The notes: generated by a model not told the origin, from the letters alone. 64,000 nucleotides of DNA from Pseudomonas sp. Irchel s3b2 (GCF_900187445.1 NZ_FYEB01000001.1:62001-126000); one strand, 5' to 3'. Shown: positions 26,500-36,102, numbered from the stretch's first letter. Made by a program: numbers and translations.

Positions 26500-26533
26500 A
26501 AAAAACGCCCCGACTGGTTCGGGGCGTTTTTTT
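26500..26533 (+). terminator. Rho-independent terminator of the DUF1302-DUF1329 operon
   Basis: AAAACGCCCCGA-CTGGT-TCGGGGCGTTTTTTT: an 8-pair GC stem with flanking A- and T-runs. Confidence 0.9.
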
Positions 26534-26703
26534 GGACGTTCATAAAAATCGTTGTAGGCCGGTGTGGCTGTCCGGTTTACCGAGACTTCTGTTCGTAGTC
26601 TTTTTGTAGCCATTTGTAGCAACAACCTTCAATAGCTCTTCGTTTACCGCTAGGCTGCGGACATCTGTAACGCCGCCATCAGCCTTTCAAACAAGAGCCG
26701 GCC

Positions 26704-29442
26704 ATGACTGATCTGTCCCCACTTCCGGGCCCTGCAAGCGTTGCCGTCGCGGTATTGAACGGGCGCTTTTTCCGGCCTCCGCTGCCCGATGGCCATGTGC
26801 TGCGGCCGCGTTTGTGCGAGCGCCTGAGCGCCGGCCTCGGTGGCAGGCTGTTGCTGGTCAGTGCGCCGGCGGGGTTCGGCAAGAGTTCATTGGCAGTGGA
26901 ATTTTGTCAGGGGTTGCCGGATCACTGGCAAAGCCTGTGGCTGGGGTTAAGTCCGCGGGACAGCGATCCCGGGCGTTTTCTTGAGCGCCTGCTCGAAGGC
27001 CTTCAGGAGTATTTTCCGCAACTGGGCAGTCAGGCGCTGGGGCTGTTGAAAATGCGCCAACGTCATCAGCCGTTCGCTTTCGAAGAATGGCTGGACGGTT
27101 TGCTCGATGAGCTGGCTGTGCATCTGTCACCCGGTACGCCACTGTTGCTGGTACTTGATGACTATCATCTGGCCCAGGGCCCGGTGCTTGATCGTTGCCT
27201 GCAATTTTTTCTCAATCATTTACCCGACGGTCTGCTGGTCATGGTCACTAGCCGGCAACGTCCCGACTGGCATCTGGCGCGCCTGCGGCTATCGCGGCAA
27301 CTGCTCGAGTTGCATGAGCAGGATCTTCGACTGACCCATGATGAAGCCCTGACCCTGCTTGATCGGCACAGCATTTCATTGCGTGGCGAGGCGCTGGAGA
27401 GTTTGATCCAGCGTAGCGAAGGCTGGGTGGCAGGGCTGCGCTTCTGGCTGCTGGCGGCCTCCGAGGCGGGCTGCGAGGGTGCGTTGCCCCAATCGCTATA
27501 CGGTGGCGAAGGGCTGATTCGCGATTACCTGCTCGAAGAAGTCATCGATAGTCTGCCTGCCGAGGTGCAGTCATTCCTGTACGACACCGCGCCTCAAGAG
27601 CGCTTTTGCAGCGAATTGTGCGACGCCGTGCGCGAAGCCCATGACAGTGCCGAGATCCTGCGTTTCCTGCTGGCGCATCAGGTGTTTCTGGTGCCGCTGG
27701 ACGAACACGGTCATTGGTATCGCTATCACCACCTGTTTTCCGACCTGCTGCGCAGCCGGCCCACCGCGCAGGCAATGGTGCCGACGGCCAGCCTGCATCT
27801 GCGTGCCTGCCGCTGGTTCAACGCCCAAGGGTTACTCGATGAGGCGGTAGAGCAGGCGTTGCGTGCAGGGCATCTGGACGTTGCAGCGAATTTGGTACAA
27901 AACCTTTCTGAAGAACAGCTGCTGGCCGAGCAGAACGTCGGCATGCTGCTGCGCTGGAAAATGGACTTGCCCGACAGCCTGCTGATCAGCACGCCACGGC
28001 TGATCGTGCTCTACAGCTGGGCGTTGGGGCTGGCCTGCCAGCTGGACGCCGCTGAGGAACTGGCCAGCCACTTGAGCCGCTTCCTGCCGGCCCCGTCGGC
28101 CACTGCGCAAAAATCCATGCTGGCGCAATGGCTGGCCCTGAGCGGCATCATTGCCCGGGGGCGAGGCAATCGCGAGCTGACGTTGCTCTATTGCACAGAA
28201 GCGCTGGAGAGCCTGCCGGCCAAACGCTATGGGCAGCGCCTGATGTGCCTCTCGACATTGTCGAACCTGGCCATTGCCGACAGCGACCTCTGGCGCGCAC
28301 GGGGATTGAATCGTGAGTCTCTTGAGCTGGCACAACGGGTCGGTAATCCGCTGTTTGAGGCGCTGGCCCATTACGACCGCGCCCGTGTGCTGCAAGCGCG
28401 CGGGGAGATTCTTCGTTCACTGGACGAAGTCCGCCAGGGGTTGCAGCGCCTGCAAGGCTTATCCCCGCAACGGCTTTATGCAGTGCGCGCCCGCTTGACC
28501 TTATACGAGGGGTTCTTGCTGGCGCTGCGCTTGCAACCCCAGGCCGCACGGGGACGTTTGCTCGCGGGTTTGGGCGAAGCACGGGCCTGTCGCGACATCA
28601 GTGTGCTGATCGGCCACTGCGTGATTGCCCGTCTGGAGGGCAGCAGCGGCGAGTTCGCCAAAGCGTTTGCCGAACTCGCCGAGGCCGAGCGCCTGATGCA
28701 TATCTGGGATGTCCCGCCGATTTACTACTTGGCGATGATCACCCTGGTCAAATGCGAACTCTGGCTGGCCCAGGGCCGCACCGACCTCGCCGAGGCCTGG
28801 CTCGCGCGACTGGGCCAGACCTACAACGGCGAGCATCCCGCGGCCCCCCCGGAGTTCCATCCGCAACTGCCGCTGCACATTGAACTGCAACAGGCGGTTC
28901 TGGACGTGATGAAAGGCCAGCCCATGCTCGCCGTAGGGCGCTTGAATGCACTGCATGAACACGGTCAGCACAGTGGCCGGCAGATGCTCAGCGTGATGGC
29001 ACTGAATCAGAAAATCATGCTGTTGTTGGCGGGCGGGCGCGAATCCGAGGCCCGCAAGGCATTGATCCAGGCTTTGGAAGCGGCCGCCGGTGGCGTCCTG
29101 CAACCGTTTGAACAATTGCTGACCAAACATCCGGACTGGCTGCGCGGGCAACTTCAACTCTGTGCGCCGACGGGCGTTTCGCAGAGCCTCTCGGAAAAAC
29201 TTCCGGCCCTGGTCTCTCGGCCGATGGTGGAGTCATCACCTGCTGCCGAACAACTCAGCACGCGTGAACTGGCCGTTCTGCGACTGATTGCCCAAGGGTG
29301 TTCGAACCAGGAAATCAGCGATCAGTTGTTTATTTCGCTGCACACGGTGAAAACCCATGCCAGCCATATCAACAGTAAGCTGGGGGTTGAGCGGCGCACG
29401 CAGGCAGTGGCGCGAGCGAAGGAATTGGGGGTGTTGGGGTAA
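26704..29442 (+). CDS. MalT-like LuxR-family transcriptional regulator
   Basis: Large ATP-dependent activator of 912 residues. Walker A is APAGFGKSS at 54-62 and Walker B is LLLVLDDYHL near 147-156. A long helical TPR-like sensor region spans about 350-820, and the C-terminal LuxR helix-turn-helix (ELAVLRLIAQGCSNQEISDQ...) covers about 855-910. The family responds to a small inducer and activates catabolic genes. It follows the DUF1302-DUF1329 operon by 232 bases on the same strand, so it probably controls that operon or the acyl-CoA ligase. Its ATG is preceded by AAACAAGAGCC. The inducer is not known. Confidence 0.88.
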   Translation: MTDLSPLPGPASVAVAVLNGRFFRPPLPDGHVLRPRLCERLSAGLGGRLLLVSAPAGFGKSSLAVEFCQGLPDHWQSLWLGLSPRDSDPGRFLERLLEGLQEYFPQLGSQALGLLKMRQRHQPFAFEEWLDGLLDELAVHLSPGTPLLLVLDDYHLAQGPVLDRCLQFFLNHLPDGLLVMVTSRQRPDWHLARLRLSRQLLELHEQDLRLTHDEALTLLDRHSISLRGEALESLIQRSEGWVAGLRFWLLAASEAGCEGALPQSLYGGEGLIRDYLLEEVIDSLPAEVQSFLYDTAPQERFCSELCDAVREAHDSAEILRFLLAHQVFLVPLDEHGHWYRYHHLFSDLLRSRPTAQAMVPTASLHLRACRWFNAQGLLDEAVEQALRAGHLDVAANLVQNLSEEQLLAEQNVGMLLRWKMDLPDSLLISTPRLIVLYSWALGLACQLDAAEELASHLSRFLPAPSATAQKSMLAQWLALSGIIARGRGNRELTLLYCTEALESLPAKRYGQRLMCLSTLSNLAIADSDLWRARGLNRESLELAQRVGNPLFEALAHYDRARVLQARGEILRSLDEVRQGLQRLQGLSPQRLYAVRARLTLYEGFLLALRLQPQAARGRLLAGLGEARACRDISVLIGHCVIARLEGSSGEFAKAFAELAEAERLMHIWDVPPIYYLAMITLVKCELWLAQGRTDLAEAWLARLGQTYNGEHPAAPPEFHPQLPLHIELQQAVLDVMKGQPMLAVGRLNALHEHGQHSGRQMLSVMALNQKIMLLLAGGRESEARKALIQALEAAAGGVLQPFEQLLTKHPDWLRGQLQLCAPTGVSQSLSEKLPALVSRPMVESSPAAEQLSTRELAVLRLIAQGCSNQEISDQLFISLHTVKTHASHINSKLGVERRTQAVARAKELGVLG

Positions 29443-29526
29443 CGCATTTTTACAAGCACATGAGGTAAATGGCTCAGGGCGATTTTGTGCCAAAATTGGC
29501 CATTCCTGTTTCCCGAGCGTGCCCCG

Positions 29527-30168
29527 ATGTCCCAGCAACCCACCCTCATCCGCGAAACCTTCCCCGTCGGCCCGTTGCAGTGCAACTGCACAATCATCGG
29601 CGACCCGATCACCAAAAAAGCCATCGTGGTCGACCCGGGCGGCAATCACGAACTGATCCTTGCGCGTCTCGATGCCTTGGGCCTGAAGGTGGTCAGCATC
29701 ATCCACACCCATGCGCACCTCGATCACTTCCTGGCTTCCGGGCAGCTCAAGGAGAAAACCGGAGCGACGCTGCACCTGCATAAAGACGATCAATTCCTCT
29801 GGGACAATCTGGAGATGCAGTGCCAGATGTTCGGTGTACCTTATACCCCCGTGCCATCGCCGGATCGCTGGTTGGCCGACGATGAAGAGTTGGCTTGCGG
29901 GTGTGGCGTGGCGTTGCACACGCCGGGTCATACACCAGGTTCCATGAGCTTTTGGTTTTCAGAGGCTAAGCTGCTGATTGCCGGTGATACGCTGTTCAAG
30001 CGCGGGGTAGGGCGCACGGATTTGTGGGGAGGCGATCAGGCGACTCTCGTGCGTTCGATCAAGCAACGGTTGTATACCCTCGACGAAGAGGCAACGGTGG
30101 TGACCGGTCATGGTCCGGATACTCGTCTGGGCGATGAAATGCGCGGTAACCCCTTTGTACGAGCCTGA
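29527..30168 (+). CDS. MBL-fold metallo-hydrolase (glyoxalase II-like)
   Basis: Cytoplasmic metal-dependent hydrolase, 213 residues. The double-metal motif HTHAHLDH at about 61-68 is complete, with later ligands in LHTPGHTPGSMSFWF, LIAGDTLFKRGVGR and VVTGHGPDT. The family covers hydroxyacylglutathione hydrolase-like and other thioester hydrolases; the substrate is unassigned. ATG 29527 (MSQQPTLIRETFPVG) follows the sequence GAGCGTGCCCCG; an in-frame upstream start at 29485 is less likely. It stands alone between the LuxR regulator and the OmpA lipoprotein gene. Confidence 0.88.
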   Translation: MSQQPTLIRETFPVGPLQCNCTIIGDPITKKAIVVDPGGNHELILARLDALGLKVVSIIHTHAHLDHFLASGQLKEKTGATLHLHKDDQFLWDNLEMQCQMFGVPYTPVPSPDRWLADDEELACGCGVALHTPGHTPGSMSFWFSEAKLLIAGDTLFKRGVGRTDLWGGDQATLVRSIKQRLYTLDEEATVVTGHGPDTRLGDEMRGNPFVRA

Positions 30169-30287
30169 AGATGCAGTTGTGAAAGTCACGACGGAATTTT
30201 TGGCGTTGGCCATGATCCAACGCCCGCAAAGGTTTATTGCTTAAGTCCGCTGCACCACAGAATGCAAAAAAAAAGTAGGAGCTCTCC

Positions 30288-31013
30288 ATGTTCACCTCGC
30301 GTCGTTTGATTATTGTCGCTACTGCGGTGGCTTTGTTGTCCGGTTGCGCATCGCAGAACCCTTATGACAGCCAGGGTCAGGCTGATGGCGGCTCCACGGG
30401 CATGAGCAAAACCGCCAAATACAGTGGCCTCGGCGCCTTGGCCGGTGCGCTGGCCGGTGCTGCCATCAGTCATGATAACCGTGGCAAGGGCGCGCTGATT
30501 GGCGCCGCCGTGGTGGGGGCTTCCGCCGCCGGCTATGGTTACTACGCCGACCAGCAGGAGAAAAAGCTGCGGGCCAGCATGGCCAACACCGGGGTTGAAG
30601 TGCAGCGTCAGGGCGATCAGATCAAGCTGATTATGCCGGGCAACATCACATTCGCCACCGATTCGGCGAACATCGCGTCGGGCTTCTACCAGCCGCTGAA
30701 CAATCTGGCGGGCTCGCTCAAGGAGTTCAACCAGAACCAGATCGAGATCGTCGGCTACACCGACAGCACCGGCAGCCGTCAGCACAACATGGACCTGTCC
30801 CAGCGTCGTGCCCAGAGCGTGGCGACTTACCTGACTTCCCAGGGTGTCAGCGGCGCCAACCTGTCGGCGCGTGGTGCCGGGCCGGATAACCCGATTGCCA
30901 GCAATGGTGATGTGAATGGCCGGGCACAGAACCGTCGTGTCGAGGTCAACCTGAAGCCGATTCCGGGTCAGGAATATCAGCAGCAGGGTCAACCTGTTCA
31001 GCAGTATCAGTAA
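30288..31013 (+). CDS. OmpA-family lipoprotein
   Basis: Outer-membrane lipoprotein of 241 residues that binds peptidoglycan. The lipobox ALLSGC puts the lipid anchor at about Cys20. A glycine-zipper segment (LGALAGALAGAAIS, VVGASAAGYGYYADQQ) spans about 48-88 and may insert in the membrane. The C-terminal OmpA domain is at about 110-220, with the peptidoglycan-binding motif VGYTDSTGSRQHNMDLSQRR and ARGAGPDNPIASNGDVNGRA (conserved Asp and Arg). A good AGTAGGAGCT ribosome site precedes ATG 30288. A terminator follows. It resembles YiaD-type proteins. Confidence 0.93.
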   Translation: MFTSRRLIIVATAVALLSGCASQNPYDSQGQADGGSTGMSKTAKYSGLGALAGALAGAAISHDNRGKGALIGAAVVGASAAGYGYYADQQEKKLRASMANTGVEVQRQGDQIKLIMPGNITFATDSANIASGFYQPLNNLAGSLKEFNQNQIEIVGYTDSTGSRQHNMDLSQRRAQSVATYLTSQGVSGANLSARGAGPDNPIASNGDVNGRAQNRRVEVNLKPIPGQEYQQQGQPVQQYQ

Positions 31014-31042
31014 CAGCCTGACTGAACCCCAGGCGTACAAAA

Positions 31043-31078
31043 GCTCGCCCGATCCTCAACAGATCGGGCTTTTTTTGT
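31043..31078 (+). terminator. Rho-independent terminator of the OmpA-type gene
   Basis: GCCCGATC-CTCAACA-GATCGGGC followed by TTTTTTTG. Confidence 0.9.
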
Positions 31079-31124
31079 TGTCTGTTCAGGCCCTATCGCG
31101 AGCAGGCAAAGAAGACATCAGCAA

Positions 31125-31166
31125 CAAAAAAGCCCTCGAACAATCACTTGTCCGAGGGCTTTTTGT
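31125..31166. terminator. Terminator of the yhcB-type gene
   Basis: AAAAAGCCCTCG-AACAATCACTTGT-CCGAGGGCTTTTT, with A- and T-runs, active for the minus-strand gene ending at 31183 and possibly for both directions. Confidence 0.88.
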
Positions 31167-31182
31167 GTCGCGGGAAACCTGA

Positions 31183-31617
31183 TTACTTCTTCAGGCCGTA
31201 ATGCTCATCGAGCATGCCTGGCGCGTTCGGCATTTTAGGGGCGTAGTCGCGAGGCGGTTCCTGATCGCGCGGTGGCGTCAGGCGTTCCCGTGGCGCCTGT
31301 GCCGCGTCGGCGTGCAGGGCCGCCAGCAAGCGTTGGCGAGTCTGCTCGTCCAGGGCCAGACGATTGGCGCCCTCGGCGAGATGATCCTGCACTTCCTGAT
31401 AGCTCTGAGTCAGTTTCTTGACCAGTGTTGCAGTGCTGTTGAAGTGGGTGACCACTTCGTTCTGATAATTGTCAAAACGTTCCTGAATATCATCCAGCTG
31501 ACGTTGCGTGCGGTTAGGCGCGGCATTCGGCACCAGGCGAGCAATCAGGAATCCAATGGCGACACCCACAACCAGGGCAAGAGTCGGCAACAACCAAACT
31601 AAGAGCGAGTGTTCCAC
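31183..31617 (-). CDS. YhcB/ZapG-like membrane protein (DUF1043)
   Basis: Inner-membrane protein of 144 residues with one N-terminal helix (LVWLLPTLALVVGVAIGFLI) and a long cytoplasmic coiled coil (TQRQLDDIQERFDNYQNEVV, VKKLTQSYQEVQDHLAEGAN). The tail is Pro/Arg-rich. The YhcB family is linked to cell-envelope synthesis and division in E. coli. The start is GTG 31617, preceded by GAGGAAGGACTC, a strong ribosome site. The next gene, an alpha/beta hydrolase, is divergent. In other pseudomonads this gene neighbours the hydrolase and trpS, as here. Confidence 0.88.
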   Translation of the reverse strand: MEHSLLVWLLPTLALVVGVAIGFLIARLVPNAAPNRTQRQLDDIQERFDNYQNEVVTHFNSTATLVKKLTQSYQEVQDHLAEGANRLALDEQTRQRLLAALHADAAQAPRERLTPPRDQEPPRDYAPKMPNAPGMLDEHYGLKK

Positions 31618-31762
31618 GAGTCCTTCCTCTATAAACGGCTTTGCTTTACGTTAACGGCTCGAACCTGCGCTGTATACCGCGATTCACTCGCAATAGAATT
31701 GGCACAGACAATTGGCTAGACGAGTCGACCCGATTCGAGGTCACGGAGTTCCTTCCTTGCTT

Positions 31763-32392
31763 ATGCGCGAAACCCCTGTAGTGATTGATGGCCCGGTCGG
31801 TCAATTAGAGAGCTTGTATCTGGACAGCGAGCAGCCCCGCGGCCTGGCGCTGATCTGCCACCCGAATCCGGTGCAGGGCGGCACCATGCTCAACAAAGTC
31901 GTCTCGACCTTGCAGCGCACCGCGCGCGACGCCGGTTTGATTACTTTGCGTTTCAACTACCGTGGCGTCGGTGCCAGTGCAGGCACGCACGACATGGGCA
32001 GTGGCGAAGTCGATGACGCCCAGGCAGCGGCCGAGTGGTTGCGAGCCAAACATCCTGAAATACCTTTGACTCTGTTCGGTTTCTCCTTCGGCGGTTTTGT
32101 TGCCGCCAGTCTCGGCGGACGTCTGGAAGCCAAGGGCGAGCAACTCAAGCATGTGTTCATGGTCGCGCCCGCCGTCATGCGTTTGGGCGACCAGGATCAA
32201 CTGCCGCAGCATGGCGAGTTGACCCTGATCCAGCCGGAAACCGACGAAGTCATCGATCCGCAGCTGGTTTATGACTGGTCCGACGCGCTCGATCGCCCCC
32301 ATGAGCTGCTGAAAGTGGCAGAATGCGGACACTTTTTTCATGGCAAGCTGACCGATCTCAAGGATCTGATCCTGCCGCGTCTTTCGAATTGA
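31763..32392 (+). CDS. Alpha/beta hydrolase (YqiA/BAAT-like)
   Basis: Soluble hydrolase of 209 residues. The nucleophile elbow is LFGFSFGGFVAA (Ser in GFSFGG) at about residue 112, the Asp is likely in QPETDEVIDP, and the His in ECGHFFHGKL near 185. The N-terminal HPNPVQGGTMLNKVV and FNYRGVGASAGTHDMGSGEV are typical of the YqiA-like or dienelactone-type family conserved next to trpS in Pseudomonas. Physiological substrate unknown. ATG 31763 is used; the longer frame from 31712 has no homologous look. The gene ends 24 bases before the trpS ATG, so they are probably co-transcribed. Confidence 0.85.
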   Translation: MRETPVVIDGPVGQLESLYLDSEQPRGLALICHPNPVQGGTMLNKVVSTLQRTARDAGLITLRFNYRGVGASAGTHDMGSGEVDDAQAAAEWLRAKHPEIPLTLFGFSFGGFVAASLGGRLEAKGEQLKHVFMVAPAVMRLGDQDQLPQHGELTLIQPETDEVIDPQLVYDWSDALDRPHELLKVAECGHFFHGKLTDLKDLILPRLSN

Positions 32393-32416
32393 TTGCAGTC
32401 TGACAAGCGATTACCC

Positions 32417-33772
32417 ATGACGACTCGTACCCGTATCCTCACCGGCATCACCACCACTGGCACGCCGCACCTGGGCAACTACGCCGGCGCCATCCGCCCG
32501 GCGATCATCGCCAGCCGTGACAGCAATGCCGATTCGTTCTACTTCCTGGCCGACTACCACGCCCTGATCAAATGCGATGACCCGCTGCGCATCCAGCGCT
32601 CGCGTCTGGAAATCGCCGCGACCTGGCTGGCCGGTGGCCTGGATGTGGACCGTGTGACGTTCTATCGCCAGTCCGATATCCCGGAAATCCCTGAACTGAC
32701 CTGGCTGCTGACCTGCGTGGCCGCGAAGGGCCTGCTCAACCGCGCCCATGCCTACAAGGCCTCGGTGGACAAGAACGTCGAAACCGGCGAAGACCCGGAC
32801 GCCGGCATCACCATGGGCTTGTACAGCTACCCGGTGTTGATGGCCGCGGACATTCTGATGTTCAACGCCCACAAGGTGCCGGTCGGTCGTGACCAGATCC
32901 AGCACGTGGAAATGGCCCGGGACATCGGCCAGCGCTTCAACCACTTGTTCGGCCAGGGCAAAGAGTTCTTCACCATGCCTGAAGCGCTGATCGAGGAGAG
33001 CGTCGCCACCTTGCCAGGGCTCGACGGTCGCAAGATGTCGAAAAGCTACGACAACACCATTCCGTTGTTCAGCAGCGCCAAAGAGATGAAAGACGCGATT
33101 TCGCGGATCGTTACCGACTCCCGTGCTCCGGGCGAAGCCAAGGATCCGGACAATTCGCACCTGTTCACCTTGTTCCAGGCTTTCGCCACCCCGGCGCAGG
33201 CCGATGAGTTCCGCAGCGAGCTGTTGCAGGGGCTGGGTTGGGGTGAGGCGAAAAATCGTCTGTTCCAGCTTCTGGACAACGAATTGGGCGAATCCCGCGA
33301 GCGTTATCACCAGCTGATCGAACGCCCGGCAGATCTGGAAGACATGCTGCAGATCGGCGCCAAAAAGGCCCGCTCGGTGGCGACGCCGTTCCTCCACGAA
33401 CTGCGCGAGGCGGTCGGCCTGCGTTCTTTCGTCGCTCAGACCCAAGTCGCGGCGACCACCAAGAAGAAAACTGCGAAAGCCGCGCGCTTCGTCAGCTTCC
33501 GTGAAGACGACGGCAGTTTCCGCTTCCGTCTGCTGGCGGCCGATGGTGAGCAACTGTTGCTGTCGCGCAACTTCGCCGACGGTAAAACCGCAGGCCAAGT
33601 GACCAAGCAACTGCAATCCGGTCAAGCCTTGGACGTGCGCAGTGAAGACCTGAGCTTCAGCGTGTGGCTGGAAGGCGAATGCATTGCCGACAGTCCGGCC
33701 TTCGCCGACAGCGCTGCTCGCGATGCTGCCATCGGTGCTTTGCGCGTTGCACTGACACCGGTTCAGGAATAA
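32417..33772 (+). CDS. trpS: Tryptophanyl-tRNA synthetase
   Basis: Charges tRNA-Trp. The protein has 451 residues, longer than E. coli TrpS (334) because of a C-terminal extension, which is usual in pseudomonads. The HIGH-type motif is TPHLGNYAGA at about 14-23, and the KMSKS motif is GRKMSKSYDN near 204. The extension at about 350-451 (AARFVSFREDDGSFRFRLLA and ESLDVRSEDLSF-like text) forms a separate domain of unknown role. ATG 32417 is followed by TTRTRILTGITTTG. It is downstream of the hydrolase and upstream of zapE with a 90-base gap. Confidence 0.95.
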   Translation: MTTRTRILTGITTTGTPHLGNYAGAIRPAIIASRDSNADSFYFLADYHALIKCDDPLRIQRSRLEIAATWLAGGLDVDRVTFYRQSDIPEIPELTWLLTCVAAKGLLNRAHAYKASVDKNVETGEDPDAGITMGLYSYPVLMAADILMFNAHKVPVGRDQIQHVEMARDIGQRFNHLFGQGKEFFTMPEALIEESVATLPGLDGRKMSKSYDNTIPLFSSAKEMKDAISRIVTDSRAPGEAKDPDNSHLFTLFQAFATPAQADEFRSELLQGLGWGEAKNRLFQLLDNELGESRERYHQLIERPADLEDMLQIGAKKARSVATPFLHELREAVGLRSFVAQTQVAATTKKKTAKAARFVSFREDDGSFRFRLLAADGEQLLLSRNFADGKTAGQVTKQLQSGQALDVRSEDLSFSVWLEGECIADSPAFADSAARDAAIGALRVALTPVQE

Positions 33773-33862
33773 TCAACGGCTCGGTCCGACCAAGGGCCGA
33801 TTGCCATTCCCACGGGCCGTCGCTACAGTGACCGCCCGTTTTTGTTGCCTTGCTAACGAATT

Positions 33863-34957
33863 ATGACGCCCCTAGAACGATATCAAGCTGATCTGAAACG
33901 CCCGGAATTCTTCCATGACGCAGCCCAGGAAACGGCGGTGCGTCATTTGCAGCGCCTGTACGACGATCTGGTTGCAGCCTCGCAGAACAAACCGAACCTG
34001 CTCGGCAAACTGTTTGGCAAGAAAGACCAGACGCCGGTCAAGGGTCTGTACTTCTGGGGCGGCGTTGGTCGCGGCAAGACTTACCTGGTCGACACCTTCT
34101 TCGAAGCGCTGCCGTTCAAGGAAAAGACTCGCACTCACTTCCACCGCTTCATGAAGCGCGTGCACGAAGAAATGAAGACCTTGGGCGGCGAGAAAAACCC
34201 GCTGACCATCATCGCCAAGCGCTTCTCCGACGAGTCGCGAGTGATTTGTTTCGATGAGTTCTTCGTCTCCGACATCACCGACGCGATGATTCTTGGCACG
34301 CTGATGGAAGAACTGTTCAAAAACGGCGTGACCCTGGTCGCGACGTCGAACATCGTGCCGGACGGCCTGTACAAGGACGGCCTGCAGCGTGCGCGTTTCC
34401 TGCCAGCCATTGCGCTGATCAAACAGAATACCGAGATCGTCAACGTCGACAGCGGCGTCGATTACCGTCTGCGTCACCTCGAGCAAGCGGAGCTGTTCCA
34501 CTTTCCGCTGGATGACGCTGCCCAGGAAAGCCTGCGCAAGAGCTTCCGTGCCTTGACGCCGGAATGCACGGCAGCGATCGAGAACGACGTGCTGGTGATC
34601 GAGAACCGTGAAATCCGTGCCGTACGCACCTGCGATGATGTGGCCTGGTTCGACTTCCGCGATCTCTGCGACGGGCCGCGCAGCCAGAACGATTACATCG
34701 AACTGGGTAAAATCTTCCACGCCGTGTTGCTCAGCAATGTCGAGCAGATGAGCGTCACCACCGACGACATCGCCCGACGCTTTATCAACATGGTCGACGA
34801 GTTCTACGACCGTAACGTGAAGCTGATCATTTCTGCCGAAGTCGAGCTCAAAGACCTCTACACCGGCGGTCGCTTGAACTTCGAGTTCCAGCGCACGCTT
34901 AGCCGTTTGCTGGAAATGCAGTCCCACGAGTTCCTGTCCCGGGCGCATAAGCCGTAG
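33863..34957 (+). CDS. zapE: Cell division ATPase ZapE
   Basis: AFG1-like AAA ATPase, 364 residues, recruited to the FtsZ ring in E. coli under low oxygen. Walker A is GLYFWGGVGRGKTYLVDTFF at about 67-86, Walker B is VICFDEFFVSDITDAM, and sensor 1 is VATSNIVPDGLYKDGLQ. The AFG1 C-terminal block LYTGGRLNFEFQRTLSRL is complete. ATG 33863 follows AACGAATT without a strong ribosome site. In P. aeruginosa zapE lies near trpS and upstream of the GlxA regulator, as I recall; here the accessory cluster 35029-40359 intervenes after a bidirectional terminator. Confidence 0.93.
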   Translation: MTPLERYQADLKRPEFFHDAAQETAVRHLQRLYDDLVAASQNKPNLLGKLFGKKDQTPVKGLYFWGGVGRGKTYLVDTFFEALPFKEKTRTHFHRFMKRVHEEMKTLGGEKNPLTIIAKRFSDESRVICFDEFFVSDITDAMILGTLMEELFKNGVTLVATSNIVPDGLYKDGLQRARFLPAIALIKQNTEIVNVDSGVDYRLRHLEQAELFHFPLDDAAQESLRKSFRALTPECTAAIENDVLVIENREIRAVRTCDDVAWFDFRDLCDGPRSQNDYIELGKIFHAVLLSNVEQMSVTTDDIARRFINMVDEFYDRNVKLIISAEVELKDLYTGGRLNFEFQRTLSRLLEMQSHEFLSRAHKP

Positions 34958-34990
34958 AACGATTCAAAAAAAACAGAACGTTTCCGAAAA

Positions 34991-35024
34991 CAAAAAAGGG
35001 CCTGCACTTGCAGGCCCTTTTTCG
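34991..35024. terminator. Bidirectional terminator between zapE and the accessory cluster
   Basis: AAAAAAGGGCCTGCA-CTTG-CAGGCCCTTTTT, a GC-rich stem with A- and T-runs, serving zapE on the plus strand and the asparaginase gene on the minus strand. Confidence 0.9.
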
Positions 35025-35028
35025 TACG

Positions 35029-36024
35029 TCAGTTTTGAAACCGGGTGTCCTCATTAAGGTAGTTCGCCAGCTTATCCTGGCACTGGCAGCCGGCGAGCAG
35101 CCAAAGCAGTATCCTGGCTTTGCGTGGGCAGAGGAATCCAGCCATCGATGCACCTTTACGAATCAGGTCCATTTCGCTGCCCATAAAGCCGTAGGAAGAT
35201 TGTGCGGTGGAGCCAGAACCGGTTCGGGTCGCGATGATGACGGGAATTTTTTCTGTGATTTTTCCCACGACGTCAGCCCAACTCTTTGAGATGTGTCCTG
35301 CGCCGAAAGCCGAGATCACCAGCCCGTTGTAGCCCAGATCGAGGATGTTTTCCAATAACAGGGTGTCAGCAGAAAGCGACGCTTCCAGCAGAGCGATCTT
35401 TTGTGTGGTCTGTAGTGGCAAGGGTAAGACCCTTCGTTGGGCCGGCTGACGTAGATAGCGGACGGTTTTCTCTACCAGCAGGCCAGTAGGACCAAAGATG
35501 GGAGAGGAAAACGCCTGCAGCGCCAATGAGTCGGTTTTGCGGACGACATTCGCTTGATGAATCTGTCCGTTCAGCACCACTTGAACGCCTCGCTGACGGC
35601 TGTTTTCAGCTAGTGCTACCAGGCAAGCATCCAGCAGATTCGCCGGACCATCGGCCCCTGCCTGGGCTGCCGAGCGCATGGCGCCGGTCAGGACCAACGG
35701 TTCGTCGTGGTCCCACAAATAGTCAAAAAATGTGGCGGTTTCTTCGAGGGTGTCCGTGCCCAGGGTGATGACCACACCTACCGCACCTTGCCTGATTTGA
35801 AAATTCGCCCAAGAAAGGACACTTAGCAGGAACTCGAAATCCAGCGACGCACTTGGCAACAATCCGAGCGTGTCAACGGTGACCCATGCCAGATTCGTCA
35901 GCTCCGGTACCGAGGCCAGCAGGGTTTCGCCGCTGACGGTCGGAATCACTCCTTCGTTGGCGTTCCTGGCTTGCATGCTCACGGTGCCGCCGAGCGCTGC
36001 GATGGCCAGTTTGGGCAGGTCCAT
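35029..36024 (-). CDS. Asparaginase-like amidohydrolase
   Basis: Cytoplasmic type II-fold amidohydrolase, 331 residues, with no signal peptide. The nucleophile loop LGGTVSM gives Thr14; the second catalytic block TLGTDTLEETATFFDY gives Thr90-Asp91, and GAMRSAAQAGADGPANLLDA matches the family (usually GAMRP). So the known catalytic threonines and aspartate are present. It is the last gene of the leftward cluster, 78 bases after the membrane protein. The natural substrate may be asparagine or an omega- or alpha-amide made by the monooxygenase upstream; I cannot tell. ATG 36024 (MDLPKLAIAAL) is preferred to a longer frame at 36090. A terminator follows. Confidence 0.85.
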   Translation of the reverse strand: MDLPKLAIAALGGTVSMQARNANEGVIPTVSGETLLASVPELTNLAWVTVDTLGLLPSASLDFEFLLSVLSWANFQIRQGAVGVVITLGTDTLEETATFFDYLWDHDEPLVLTGAMRSAAQAGADGPANLLDACLVALAENSRQRGVQVVLNGQIHQANVVRKTDSLALQAFSSPIFGPTGLLVEKTVRYLRQPAQRRVLPLPLQTTQKIALLEASLSADTLLLENILDLGYNGLVISAFGAGHISKSWADVVGKITEKIPVIIATRTGSGSTAQSSYGFMGSEMDLIRKGASMAGFLCPRKARILLWLLAGCQCQDKLANYLNEDTRFQN

Positions 36025-36102
36025 GTGATACCTCGCTTGCTTGTGATGAGAGGTGGCTGTATCCGGAGTTGAGTCCGTGATACAGCTCAATGGCGGTTTT
36101 CG

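Noticed and set aside
25056..26543. 495-codon minus-strand frame opposite the DUF1329 gene
   Set aside because: Antisense shadow in a high-GC gene; it would also run into the terminator and has no family likeness.
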